DNA of 64,000 nt from Actinomycetes bacterium. GTDB lineage: Bacteria; Actinomycetota; Acidimicrobiia; Acidimicrobiales; RAAP-2. The notes beneath the pieces are model-generated. The model searched no databases. It saw only the letters and a program-made list of their open reading frames with translations, and was not told the origin of the DNA. Positions 16,679 through 27,399 of this stretch are shown here, in pieces. Each line of letters starts with the position of its first letter. Positions within the stretch are counted from its first letter, which is position 1. Location: contig JAJYVS010000008.1 of the NCBI GenBank assembly GCA_021791895.1, positions 1 through 64,000 of the forward strand, given 5' to 3'. Both the position numbers and the translations under genes were made by a program.

Positions 16679-17806
16679 TCAGGAGAAGACCGACTTGATC
16701 TTGGAGAACACGCCGTCGCCCTCGTCGTGGGCGAGCTCCTCGCCCCGTTCGGCGGCCAGCTGCGTGAGCAGCTCGCGTTGACGGTGGGTGAGCCCGGTCG
16801 GCGTGTCCACGGCCACGTGGACGTAGAGGTCGCCCCGCCCCCGCCCGCGCAGGTGGGGGACCCCGAGCCCCTTCAGGCGCAGGACGCTGCCGCTCTGGGT
16901 CCCCGACTCGACGGTCACCTCGGTCGGCTCGTCCAGGGTGTCGACGGTCACCTTGGTCCCGAGGGCGGCCTGGACCATGGACACGTGTAGCGAGGCGTGC
17001 AGGTCGTCCCCGGTCCGCTGGAACCGCTCGTCCGCGCTCACCTGCAGCTGGACGAACAACGAGCCGCTGGGTCCGCCGCGCGGACCGGCCGGTCCCCGTC
17101 CGGCCAGCCGCAGGGTGGCGCCGTCCTCCACCCCGCCGGGCACCTCGACTGTGAGGGTGCGCTGCTCCATCCGCCGCCCCTCGCCGCCGCAGGCCCGGCA
17201 CGGATTGGGGGTGAGCTCGCCCAGGCCCTGGCACCGGCCACAGGCGACCGACGTGACCACCTGGCCGAGCAGGGACTGACGGATTCGCCGGATCTCCCCG
17301 GCCCCCTGGCAGTCCGGACAGGGCACGGGCTGGGTGCCCGGCTCCGCCCCCGAGCCCTCGCAGGCATCGCAGCGGACCGGGAGCCGCACGCTCAGCTCCT
17401 TCTCCACGCCGAAGACCGCCTCGGCGAAGTCGAGCCGCAGCCCCACCTCGGCGTCGGCACCGGGCATGGGCCCCCGACGGGAAGGCCGCGCCCCCATGGA
17501 CCCGAAGAAGGCCTCGAAGATGTCGCTCAGGCCGGCCTCGAAGTCGAACGTCGGGCCCCCCTGACCCTGGCCGAACACCCCGCCGGGCCCGTAACGGTCG
17601 TAGCGGGCCCGGCGTTCGGGGTCCCGGAGGACCTCGTAGGCGAGGCTCACCTCCTTGAACCGGGCCTCGGCCGTCGCGTCCCCGCCGTTGGCGTCGGGGT
17701 GCAGCTCACGCGCCTTTCGCCGGTAGGCCCGCTTGATCTCGTCGTCGGTGGCGTCGGGCGCCACGCCGAGGAGCCCGTAGAGGTCCAGTCCGTCAATGGC
17801 CGCCAC
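16679..17806 (-). CDS. dnaJ: Chaperone DnaJ
   Basis: Hsp40 co-chaperone of DnaK, about 375 residues. It has a J domain with HPD (ELHPDANGGD), a short Gly/Phe-rich linker (RYGPGGVFGQGQGGPTFDFEAG) and four CxxCxGxG zinc motifs (CDACEGSG, CPDCQGAG, CGRCQGLG, CRACGGEG), then the two substrate-binding barrels. The GTG at 17806 overlaps the last 14 nt of hrcA, so HrcA and DnaJ are co-translated; the CIRCE-like operator upstream of hrcA should control both. Confidence 0.94.
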   Translation of the reverse strand: MAAIDGLDLYGLLGVAPDATDDEIKRAYRRKARELHPDANGGDATAEARFKEVSLAYEVLRDPERRARYDRYGPGGVFGQGQGGPTFDFEAGLSDIFEAFFGSMGARPSRRGPMPGADAEVGLRLDFAEAVFGVEKELSVRLPVRCDACEGSGAEPGTQPVPCPDCQGAGEIRRIRQSLLGQVVTSVACGRCQGLGELTPNPCRACGGEGRRMEQRTLTVEVPGGVEDGATLRLAGRGPAGPRGGPSGSLFVQLQVSADERFQRTGDDLHASLHVSMVQAALGTKVTVDTLDEPTEVTVESGTQSGSVLRLKGLGVPHLRGRGRGDLYVHVAVDTPTGLTHRQRELLTQLAAERGEELAHDEGDGVFSKIKSVFS

Positions 17807-18884
17807 GGTCGCCCCCCCGGTGGTGCCCGAAGGCATCGTTCATCCGTTCGCTCAGTTCCGAGCTCACCACGTGTGCCGCGGCCAGCGCCTGGGGATAGTT
17901 CATCCGGGTCGGTCCGAGCAACCCCACCGCGCCGGTCTCGTTGTCGCCGACCGACACCGGTGCCACCACCACGGCACAGGAGGCCAGCGGTTCGAAGCCG
18001 TGCTCGGTGCCGATGGCGACGGAGAGGCCCCGGTCGAGCACGTCACGCAACAGCGTCACCACGACCAGCTGCTGCTCCAGGATGCTCAGCACCGAGCGGA
18101 CCGTCTCGACGGCGTCGAACGCCTCGGCCAGGCGGGACGGCCCGCCGAGGTAGACCTGATCGCTCTCCTCGGCCCGGGCGATCTCGTGCAAGGCCCGACC
18201 CACCGACGCCAAGAAGTCGGAGCTCGCCCCGGCGGCGTCGGGGACCAGCTCGGCTGCGCCATCGAGGTCGCAGCCCACGAGGCCCTGGATCAGGCGGGTG
18301 CTCAGGCGACCGAGCTCCTCCTCGCTCAGCTCCTCGTCGAGCTCGAGGGTCCGCTTCTCGACCGCCCCGTCGGAGAGGACCACGACCAAGAGCACCAATC
18401 GGGGCGCCAGGGAGACCAGCTGCACCGAACGGACGGTGGACGACCCGTGCGAGGGACTCACCACCACCGCCGCGTACGGCGTGAGTTCGGAGAGCAGCGT
18501 GGAGGCCCGTTCGAGCATCTCCTCCATCTCGCCGTGCACCCGGTCGAAGAACCGCTTCACGCGCTGGCGCTGGGGGGTCCCAAGGACCCCCGCCGGCGCC
18601 AGGTGGTCGACGAAGAACCGGTAGCCCTTGTCGGTCGGGATCCGTCCCGCGCTCGTGTGCGGCTGCACCAGGTACCCGTCGCGCTCGAGGGCCACCATGT
18701 CGGAGCGGACGGTGGCCGAGGACACGTTGACCCCCGGGGTCCGGGCGACGTACGCCGACCCGACCGGCGTGGCCGTCCCCACGTACTCGGTCACCACCGC
18801 CTCGAGGATGGCGGCGCGCCGGAGGTCGAGCTCGCCAGCTGCTGGCCCTCCTGGGGCCTTGGAACCACGGGTCTTGGTCGACAT
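17793..18884 (-). CDS. hrcA: Heat-inducible transcription repressor HrcA
   Basis: Repressor of class I heat-shock genes, about 363 residues. N-terminal winged helix (RRAAILEAVVTEYVGTATPVGS and VSSATVRSDMVALERDGYLVQPHTSAGRIPTDKGYRFFVDHL) and a GAF-like C-terminal domain. The ATG at 18884 is preferred over the GTG at 18896 because the latter lies inside the CIRCE-like operator. Co-transcribed with dnaJ and predicted to repress its own operon. Confidence 0.95.
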   Translation of the reverse strand: MSTKTRGSKAPGGPAAGELDLRRAAILEAVVTEYVGTATPVGSAYVARTPGVNVSSATVRSDMVALERDGYLVQPHTSAGRIPTDKGYRFFVDHLAPAGVLGTPQRQRVKRFFDRVHGEMEEMLERASTLLSELTPYAAVVVSPSHGSSTVRSVQLVSLAPRLVLLVVVLSDGAVEKRTLELDEELSEEELGRLSTRLIQGLVGCDLDGAAELVPDAAGASSDFLASVGRALHEIARAEESDQVYLGGPSRLAEAFDAVETVRSVLSILEQQLVVVTLLRDVLDRGLSVAIGTEHGFEPLASCAVVVAPVSVGDNETGAVGLLGPTRMNYPQALAAAHVVSSELSERMNDAFGHHRGGDRGGH

Positions 18885-18889
18885 CGGAA

Positions 18890-18916
18890 CTGGCACTTGA
18901 TTCTACCGACTGCCAG
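18890..18916. promoter_or_regulatory. Degenerate CIRCE operator at the hrcA start
   Basis: CTGGCACTT, 9 nt, GACTGCCAG. The arrangement matches CIRCE (TTAGCACTC-N9-GAGTGCTAA): exact 9-nt spacer, 6 of 9 matches in each half, and 7 of 9 self-complementarity. A wider perfect repeat AACTGGCA/TGCCAGTT surrounds it. It lies 5 bp upstream of the hrcA ATG, as expected for autoregulation. Confidence 0.75.
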
Positions 18917-18964
18917 TTTCCCTCGACGGTGCGCTCGGTCCCGGCCCCAAAAGCCCCTCCACGC

Positions 18965-20776
<1,812 letters not shown>

Positions 20777-21227
20777 GATGCCCCAATGGTATCGAGGCGG
20801 TGCCGCCGACCAGGTCGTCGAGCAGGGTGACCGGCCCGCCCGGCCCCGATCCCTGGGGGCCGGCATCGAGATCGGCCCCCGGCTAGCGGATCGGTCGAAA
20901 GCGCCCGGCCTCGGATGGCCAGCCGAGCGCCCGACCAAGCCAGGGCCCAACGTCCCCTCCGGCTGTGACCCGCCATGACGGTTCCCAGCACTCGACGCGT
21001 GAACCTGGTCCGGACCGTCGGGCACCTGGGGCCGCCACCCGCAGGAGCGTGCCGGCTTTTGGGACCAACGTCTCTGGAACAGGGCGTTCTCGCTCTACAG
21101 GCTCAATGGCAGAAGCGAGGTGTGGCGATGGTCGAGCCCTCCCGATCCCCCGGCGTGCGCTCCTTCGGCCGCTTCTTGGACCCGAGCCGCCGGGTCAACG
21201 CCCAGCTCCGGCAGAAGGAGGAGCGTC
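20777..21227. other. Intergenic region between lepA and the ACP-FAAL-PlsC gene
   Basis: Divergent promoter region of 451 bp. It must hold promoters for both flanking genes. No RNA gene, repeat or convincing coding region was recognised. A Shine-Dalgarno AAGGAGG lies at about 21215 for the gene at 21228. A short frame from ATG 21128 overlaps that gene and is not supported. Confidence 0.6.
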
Positions 21228-24038
21228 GTGAGGTCTCAAGGCCCCAGTCGACCGACCGGCCCGCGAGGGCGAGGCACCGAAGACGAGCGGGCCCGCCGCG
21301 TCCTTGATCTGGTCGACGAACTCGTCAACGAGCTCCACCCGCACCATGCCCCAGCTGCCACCCTCGACAGCGACCTCGAACACGACCTCGGACTGGACAG
21401 CCTGGCCGTCGCCGAACTCCTGGTGCGGCTCGAGAACGACTTCTCGGTGAGCCTCCCGGACCACACGCTGCAGCATGCGACCACCGCGCGCGACCTGGCT
21501 CAGGCGATCGGGCCGGCCGCCCGACTCTCGGCCAAACCGAGGCCGGCCCACGCGATCGAGGCGACGCCAACGCGCCAACCGCGCGGCATGAAAACGCTGG
21601 TCGAGAGCCTGGCTTGGCATGCCGAGACACACCCTGGCCGCCTCCACGTACGGGTTCTCGCCGAGGACAACGTCGCCACCGAGCTGACCTACGCAGAACT
21701 CACCCGGGCCGCTCGGGCCACCGGCGCCGGCCTGGCGGAGCTCGGCGTCGCCCCAGGCGACTCGGTCGCCGTCATGCTCCCGACCGGTCGAGACTACTTC
21801 GTTACCTTCCTCGGCATCCTTCTCGCCGGGGCTGTCGCCGTGCCCCTGTACCCGCCGTCTCGCCCCGCCCAACTGGAGGAGCACCTGCGACGGCAGACCG
21901 GCATCTTGCGAAACGCCCGAGCGACGCTTCTCGTCAGCCCGCCAGAGGCGAGACCGCTGACCCGACTGGTGCGTTCCAGCGTCGAGACGCTCCGGGAGCT
22001 GCGAAGCCCGAGCGAGCTGTCGACCTCGGCCTCTTCGTCACTCCCGGTGGCTCAGCCCGACGACATCGCCCTCTTGCAGTACACCTCGGGGAGCACCGGC
22101 AACCCCAAGGGGGTAGTGCTGAGTCATCGCCATCTCCTCACGAACATCGAGGCGATGGCCCGGGCGGCTCGGGCCGAGCCCGAGGACATCTTCGTGAGCT
22201 GGCTCCCCCTCTACCACGACCTCGGGTTGATCGGCGCCTGGCTGGGTTCCCTGCACCTCGGGATGCCGCTCGTGGCCATGTCGCCGGCCATGTTCCTCAT
22301 GCGCCCAGTGCGCTGGCTCCAAGCCATCTCCGAACACCGTGGGACCCTGTCAGCTGCGCCAAACTTCGCCTTCGAGCTCTGCCTGCGCCGAGTGCAGGAC
22401 GAGGAGCTGGCTGCACTCGACCTCTCGAGGTGGCGCATCGCTTTCAACGGCGCCGAGGCGGTGAACCCGTCGACGTTGCGACGGTTCACCAGGCGCTTCG
22501 AGCCCTGCGGCCTGCGGGCCGAAACCCTGCTACCCGTCTACGGCCTGGCCGAAGCAGCAGTCGGTCTGTGCTTCTCACCACCCGGACGGCCATTCGTCGT
22601 CGACCGAATCGAGAGGGCCGAATTCCTTGACTCCGGACGTGCGAGACCGGCTCAGCCTGAGGATCCCGAGGCCGTCGAGTTCGCTTCGTGCGGCCTGCCC
22701 CTCCCCGGCTACGAGGTGCGCGTGGTCGACGACACCGACCACGAGCAACCGGACCGGACCGAGGGGCACATCCAGTTTCAAGGGCCCTCGGTCACGAGCG
22801 GGTACTTCCGCAACCCCGAAGCCACCCACGAGCTTTTCCACGGTGATTGGCTCGACACCGGCGACCTGGGTTATGTGGCCGACGGCGAGCTCTACGTCAC
22901 CGGGCGAGAGAAAGACCTCATCGTCCGGGCCGGGCGTAACCTGCACCCCGACGAGCTCGAAGCGGCGGTCGGGCAACTGCCTGGGGTGCGCAAGGGGTGC
23001 GTCGCGGTCTTCGGTGTGCCCGACGAGGCAACCGGCACCGAACGGCTGGTCGTGGTGGCCGAGACCCATGAGACCGAGCCCGGGGTCCTGGCCGACCTCC
23101 GCAACCGAGTGATTGCAACCACCGTTGAGCTGCTCGCGACGCCACCAGACGAGGTCGTGTTCGCGGCGCCCGGGACCGTTCCGAAAACCTCCAGCGGCAA
23201 GATCCGTCGGGCCGAGGCCCGGTCTCGCTTCGAGCACAGCCGCCTACGGCCAGAGCGTCGGAGCATCTCCCGACAGCTGTCGCGCTTCGTGTTCTTCGGC
23301 CTTCCGGCCCGGTGGGTCCGGTTCCGTCATGCGATGGGCGACGACGCTCACGCCCTGGTCGGTTGGGCGATCCTCGTCGGCATCGGCATCCCGCTCGGTC
23401 TCCTGCTCATGGTGCCGGGTCGGCGCCTGCGCTGGCGACTGGTCAAAGCGGCGGTTCGCTGCGCTCTCGTGCTCTCGCGAACGCCGGTCAGGGTCCACGG
23501 CGCGGACCGCCTTCCCCAAGGTCCGGCGATCATCGTGGCCAATCACGCCAGCTGGGCCGATGGGATCGCCCTCATCGCCGCCCTGCCCGAGCCACTGCGA
23601 TTCGTCGCCGGGGAGGTCTTCGCTCGTCAGCGCGTCGTCGGGTTCATGCTCGGGCGCATCGGCACGGCCTTCATCCAACGCTGGGACCGGGAGCAGAGCG
23701 TCGCCGACGCCAACCGCCTGGCCGAACTGGCCAAGGATAGCGAGCACCTCGTCGTCTTCGCCGAGGGCGGCCTCGCCAGCCTTCCGGGCCTCCGGCCCTT
23801 CCACCTCGGAGCGTTCGTGGCGGCCGCCACCGCGCAGGTGCCGGTCGTTCCCATCGCCATCCGAGGCACCCGTCGGATCGTCCGACCGGGCCACGTCCGC
23901 CTCCAGCGCGGCGTCGTTGACGTCGTCGTGACCGAGCCGCGGTGGCCGCGAGGCAGCGACTGGCACGCGGCGGTCGAGCTCAAAGACGCCGCCCGGGCCG
24001 AGATCCGCCGGCATTGCGGCGAGCCTGACCTCGAATGA
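21228..24038 (+). CDS. ACP - fatty acyl-AMP ligase - PlsC acyltransferase fusion
   Basis: 936-residue three-part protein. Residues about 20-85 form an acyl carrier protein with the phosphopantetheine serine Ser58 in HDLGLDSLAVAE. Residues about 119-700 are a FadD32-type fatty acyl-AMP ligase (YTSGSTGNPKG near 284, SWLPLYHDLGLIGAWLGSL, YGLAEAAVG, DTGDLGYVADGELYVTGREKDLI, SSGKIRR). After a hydrophobic helix (WAILVGIGIPLGLLLMV) comes a PlsC-type acyltransferase with NHASWADG near 771 and FAEGG near 843. The predicted flow is fatty acid to acyl-AMP to acyl-ACP in cis to a lysolipid or other acceptor. The start GTG 21228 has AAGGAGG 7 nt upstream. Its stop overlaps the next gene (ATGA). Acceptor unknown. 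Confidence 0.9.
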   Translation: MRSQGPSRPTGPRGRGTEDERARRVLDLVDELVNELHPHHAPAATLDSDLEHDLGLDSLAVAELLVRLENDFSVSLPDHTLQHATTARDLAQAIGPAARLSAKPRPAHAIEATPTRQPRGMKTLVESLAWHAETHPGRLHVRVLAEDNVATELTYAELTRAARATGAGLAELGVAPGDSVAVMLPTGRDYFVTFLGILLAGAVAVPLYPPSRPAQLEEHLRRQTGILRNARATLLVSPPEARPLTRLVRSSVETLRELRSPSELSTSASSSLPVAQPDDIALLQYTSGSTGNPKGVVLSHRHLLTNIEAMARAARAEPEDIFVSWLPLYHDLGLIGAWLGSLHLGMPLVAMSPAMFLMRPVRWLQAISEHRGTLSAAPNFAFELCLRRVQDEELAALDLSRWRIAFNGAEAVNPSTLRRFTRRFEPCGLRAETLLPVYGLAEAAVGLCFSPPGRPFVVDRIERAEFLDSGRARPAQPEDPEAVEFASCGLPLPGYEVRVVDDTDHEQPDRTEGHIQFQGPSVTSGYFRNPEATHELFHGDWLDTGDLGYVADGELYVTGREKDLIVRAGRNLHPDELEAAVGQLPGVRKGCVAVFGVPDEATGTERLVVVAETHETEPGVLADLRNRVIATTVELLATPPDEVVFAAPGTVPKTSSGKIRRAEARSRFEHSRLRPERRSISRQLSRFVFFGLPARWVRFRHAMGDDAHALVGWAILVGIGIPLGLLLMVPGRRLRWRLVKAAVRCALVLSRTPVRVHGADRLPQGPAIIVANHASWADGIALIAALPEPLRFVAGEVFARQRVVGFMLGRIGTAFIQRWDREQSVADANRLAELAKDSEHLVVFAEGGLASLPGLRPFHLGAFVAAATAQVPVVPIAIRGTRRIVRPGHVRLQRGVVDVVVTEPRWPRGSDWHAAVELKDAARAEIRRHCGEPDLE

Positions 24039-25321
24039 CGGCGACATCGCGTGGTCCCGCCTCGCTCCAGTCGCCCGCACCGGAGTACCTGCGGCTTCTC
24101 ATGACCCTGTTGCTCCCGGCGGCCCTGTTCAACGCGTACGACGGCGAGCTGCGAGCGGTGCTGCTCACCCAATTGAAGGAGAGCTTCCACGTCGGCACCG
24201 CGGCGATCGGCGTCGCCAACATTCCCATCGGGTCGGGGCAGTTCATCGCCTTTTTCGTGGTGCTCCTCGCCGACCGGATCGGTCGGCGGCCCATCCTGTT
24301 GTGGTCCATCCTCGGCTACACCGTGTTCACCACGCTCAGCGCGGCGGCATGGGACCTGTGGTCCTTCGCCGCCTTCCAATCGGTGGCTCAGGTGTTCATC
24401 GGCGCGGAGTTCGGGGTGGCCGTCACGCTGCTCGCCGAAGAGGTGCCGGCGGAGCGCAGAGGCCATTACCTTTCGCTGCTGCTCCTCGTCAGCCCACTCG
24501 GCGCGGTTTTGGGCGGGCTCCTCGTAGCCGTCGGGTTCCTCCACAACCCCATCGGGTGGCGCGCCTTCTTCCTCATCGCCACCGTCCCCCTGCTCGTCGC
24601 ATCGGTGGCCCGACGTCGCCTACGCGAGAGCCACGCGTTCGAGGTCGCCAAGGTCGAACCCAGCCCTCCCCGTCGCTCCGCGGGCCGAGCGCTCATCGAC
24701 GCCACCTTCATCTGGCAGACGCAATCGCGCGCCCGCGCCTTCGCGGTCGGTTGGGTCGCCCTCCTCCAGGGATTGGCGTCGGCGTCGGCGATCGGCTGGT
24801 GGACCTACTACGCCGAGCACGAGCGGCACATCAGTACGGGGACGGCAGGAGCCCTTTTCGCTGTCGCGGCCCTGGTCAGCGCGGGCGGCTACCTCTCGTG
24901 TGGATGGATGATGGACCGGATCGGACGCAAGCCGACGGCGGCGGTTTACATCGGCGGCGCCGTCGCCTGTGCGCTCATCACCTTCGAGCAGTCGAGCCCT
25001 TTGACCATGGCGCCGTTCCTCGTCGGCACAGCCTTCTTCGGGATCGGTGTCGCCCCGGTACTGTCGGGCTTCGCCAGCGAGCTGTTCCCCACAACGGTGC
25101 GGGCACAGGCCTCGGCGTGGATCCGCAACGGCTTCGGAAACGCCGGCTCGGTGATCGGACCAGCCATCGTCGGCGTGCTCGGGGCCAGCGGCGGCCCGCT
25201 CCACTCCATTGGGAGCGCGGTGAGCGTGCTCGCGCTCGTCTACCTCGCCGCGATACCGATCATCTGGTGGGCCATTCCCGAGACCAAGGACGTCCGCCTC
25301 GACGTGCCTGAGCCGGGTTAG
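24035..25321 (+). CDS. MFS transporter coupled to the acyltransferase fusion
   Basis: 428-residue major facilitator with about 12 TM segments. It has the loop 2-3 motif LADRIGRRPILL and its repeat MMDRIGRKPTAAV, and ends with PETKDV, features of the sugar/metabolite:H+ symporter branch rather than the LplT branch. It starts with ATG inside the stop codon of the upstream fusion gene, so the two are translationally coupled. The coupling suggests that it moves a lipid precursor or product of the acyltransferase, but the substrate cannot be read from sequence. Confidence 0.85.
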   Translation: MTATSRGPASLQSPAPEYLRLLMTLLLPAALFNAYDGELRAVLLTQLKESFHVGTAAIGVANIPIGSGQFIAFFVVLLADRIGRRPILLWSILGYTVFTTLSAAAWDLWSFAAFQSVAQVFIGAEFGVAVTLLAEEVPAERRGHYLSLLLLVSPLGAVLGGLLVAVGFLHNPIGWRAFFLIATVPLLVASVARRRLRESHAFEVAKVEPSPPRRSAGRALIDATFIWQTQSRARAFAVGWVALLQGLASASAIGWWTYYAEHERHISTGTAGALFAVAALVSAGGYLSCGWMMDRIGRKPTAAVYIGGAVACALITFEQSSPLTMAPFLVGTAFFGIGVAPVLSGFASELFPTTVRAQASAWIRNGFGNAGSVIGPAIVGVLGASGGPLHSIGSAVSVLALVYLAAIPIIWWAIPETKDVRLDVPEPG

Positions 25322-25331
25322 TTGGACCTGC

Positions 25332-25725
25332 TCAGTCCGAACTGCTCGGCGACCCAAAACGAATGACGTTGCCGTCGGGGTCGACGTTCGAGCCCTCGCG
25401 CAGACCGTAGGGGGGTGGGGGGTGTCTGCGAGCGGATGGGTGATGCCGACCCCCGCCCGCTGCCACTCACCCGCCAGAGCCTCGACGTCGAGGTACGCGA
25501 GTCGGGGAGAAGGGTGGATGGGCGTGATCCCATGGCCGTGGTTGGAGTCGTCGTGCTCGTGCTCGTGCTCGTGGTGCAACGACAGGTGGACCCAACGGCG
25601 AACCCGAAGAAGTCTCTCGACTCCTAAGCGCGCGGCGTGAAGCCCAACAACCGGTAGTGCTCGATGGCGGCGCGCAGGTCCCGGACAGGAAAGATCGGGG
25701 CGAACCTGTCGAGCCTGGTGACCAT
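25332..25725 (-). pseudogene. Frameshifted VOC (glyoxalase/bleomycin-resistance-like) gene
   Basis: The parts of one VOC protein lie in successive frames. The N-terminus VTRLDRFAPIFPVRDLRAAI and EHYRLLGFTPRA runs into a stop at about 25625. The middle has RWVHLSLHHEHEHEHDDSN and PSPRLAYLDVEALAGEWQRA, and the C-terminus YGLREGSNVDPDGNVIRFG continues in another frame after a C-rich run near 25410. The order and spacing are those of an intact VOC domain, so this is a decayed gene or carries indel errors. A His/Glu/Asp-rich loop (HHEHEHEHDD) is unusual for the family. Confidence 0.72.
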
Positions 25726-25872
25726 GGTTCCGTGGTGCAGCGGGGGATCGAGTGCTGCCGGACGCCACAGCAGGGGATCTGGTCGGTCAACGTTCCCGAA
25801 GGGTCCGATCAGCGTCGTGGCGGCTGGGTCGGATCGGTAGAGTCGGTGGCCACCAGCGAACGAGGAGCCGAG

Positions 25873-27108
25873 ATGAGCACCACCGCGCTCGGGGCCGAGG
25901 CGGTCCGTACCGAGGTCCGCTCGTGGTTGGCCGAGCACTGGGACCCGAAACGAGACGCTCGGGAGTGGCGGGGCCTCGTCGTCGACGCCGGTTGGGCCTA
26001 CCCCAGCTGGCCGGCCGGCTGGTACGGGCGCGGCCTGGACAAGGACGGTTCGGCGGTCGTGGCCGCCGAGTTCGCCGCGCTCCAGGCGCCCTTCGGGGCC
26101 CTCGACGTCGTGCCCGGCGCCGGCCAAATCGAGCTGCAGATCGGGGCGAACGTGCTCATCGTGCACGGGAGCGACCGGCTCAAAAGGGAGCTGCTCCGCC
26201 CGATCCTCATGGGCGACGAGCGGGCCTGCCTCCTCTATTCGGAGCCCGGAGCGGGCTCGGACCTGGCCTCGATTCAGACCCGGGCCGAGCGCGACGGTGA
26301 CGAGTGGGTGGTGAACGGCCAGAAGGTCTGGACCACGGTGGCCCAGCACGCCGACTTCGGCCTCTTGATCGCCAGGACCGACTGGGACCAGCCCAAGCAC
26401 CAAGGCATCAGCTACTTCATCTTGCCGATGCACCAGCCCGGCGTGGAGGTCCGACCCCTCAAGCAGATGACCGGTGATTCCCAGTTCAACGAGGTGTTCC
26501 TGACCGACGCCAGGATGCCCGTGCACCACGTGGTCGGCGACGTGAACGACGGCTGGCGGGTGCTGCGCACCGCGCTCGGCTTCGAGCGCCTGGTCATGGG
26601 GTCCACCGGCACCCGTAGCCGGGACGAGCGCCGCCTCCCGGTCGGGGGGTCGATCGACCTGTTCGAGTTGGCCGAGCGGGTGGGCAAGGTCCACGACCCG
26701 CTCCTGCGTCAGGCCATGGTCGAGCTCTTCATCCTGCGGACGGTCATCGGCTGGAACGCCCGTCGGGCGGCCGAGATCACGAGACAGGGCGGCTTCTCCC
26801 CCGCCGCCTCGCTCGGGAAGCTGGCCATGTCACGGTTGCTCCACGACTCCGCCGGGGTGGCCGACCGGCTGCTCGGGATGACGGGCACCCTCTACGGCGA
26901 ACACGTTCCCGACGCCCACGCGGCCAACTACTCCTTGATGATGGCGTTCATGAACTCGATCGGCGGCGGCTCGGACCAGATCCAGCGCAACATCATCGCC
27001 GAGCGCATCCTCGGGCTCCCGAAGGACATCTCGACCGACCACGATCTGCCGTTCCGTGACGTCCCCAAGGCCGCGGGAGTTCGACCGCTGGGGACGCCGG
27101 CCGGCTAG
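25873..27108 (+). CDS. Acyl-CoA dehydrogenase
   Basis: 411-residue FAD-dependent acyl-CoA dehydrogenase, intact. LLYSEPGAGSDLASIQTRA, DEWVVNGQKVWTTVAQHADF, RPLKQMTGDSQFNEVFLTDARM and the C-terminal GGGSDQIQRNIIAERILGLPKD are typical. The ATG at 25873 follows GAGGAG; upstream codons in the same frame look non-coding. It is divergent from a broken VOC gene and is followed by a decayed regulator/cupin remnant, so it has no intact operon partner here. Confidence 0.9.
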   Translation: MSTTALGAEAVRTEVRSWLAEHWDPKRDAREWRGLVVDAGWAYPSWPAGWYGRGLDKDGSAVVAAEFAALQAPFGALDVVPGAGQIELQIGANVLIVHGSDRLKRELLRPILMGDERACLLYSEPGAGSDLASIQTRAERDGDEWVVNGQKVWTTVAQHADFGLLIARTDWDQPKHQGISYFILPMHQPGVEVRPLKQMTGDSQFNEVFLTDARMPVHHVVGDVNDGWRVLRTALGFERLVMGSTGTRSRDERRLPVGGSIDLFELAERVGKVHDPLLRQAMVELFILRTVIGWNARRAAEITRQGGFSPAASLGKLAMSRLLHDSAGVADRLLGMTGTLYGEHVPDAHAANYSLMMAFMNSIGGGSDQIQRNIIAERILGLPKDISTDHDLPFRDVPKAAGVRPLGTPAG

Positions 27109-27135
27109 CTCCGCGCCCTCACCAGCCGACGCGGG

Positions 27136-27399
27136 TCACGACGTCGGCGCCGGGAGAAAGTCGACGATCACGCACGGCTGCTCACCGATCACCCAGGCGT
27201 CGTGCCCCGGTGACACCTCGTGGGCATCGCCGGGCCCGAGATCCATCTCGGTCCCGTCCTCCATCCGCACGTGCAGCTGGCCGGAGATGACGAAGGCGAT
27301 GTGACGGCCTTGGCAGAAGTCGGTCCCGGCCTGAGGTCCGACGTCCGTCGTCCACCTAAAGCCCGGCGCGAAACGAGCCCAGCCGATGGTCGCCCCGGG
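27136..27399 (-). pseudogene. Cupin-domain gene lacking its own N-terminus
   Basis: The readable part GATIGWARFAPGFRWTTDVG, CQGRHIAFVISGQLHVRMEDG and DLGPGDAHEVSPGHDAWVIGEQ is a single-domain cupin with its metal-ligand region. The usual first 30 or so residues are missing. In their place the frame runs straight into the remnant of an AAA-type regulator. The 3' end is intact with a stop at 27136. It might still be expressed as a fusion, but no start codon of its own with a ribosome-binding site is visible. Confidence 0.65.

Noticed and set aside
21128..21307. Short frame starting MVEPSRSPGVRSFGRF
   Set aside because: Overlaps the 5' part of the ACP-FAAL-PlsC gene, whose own ribosome-binding site lies inside it; no recognisable domain.
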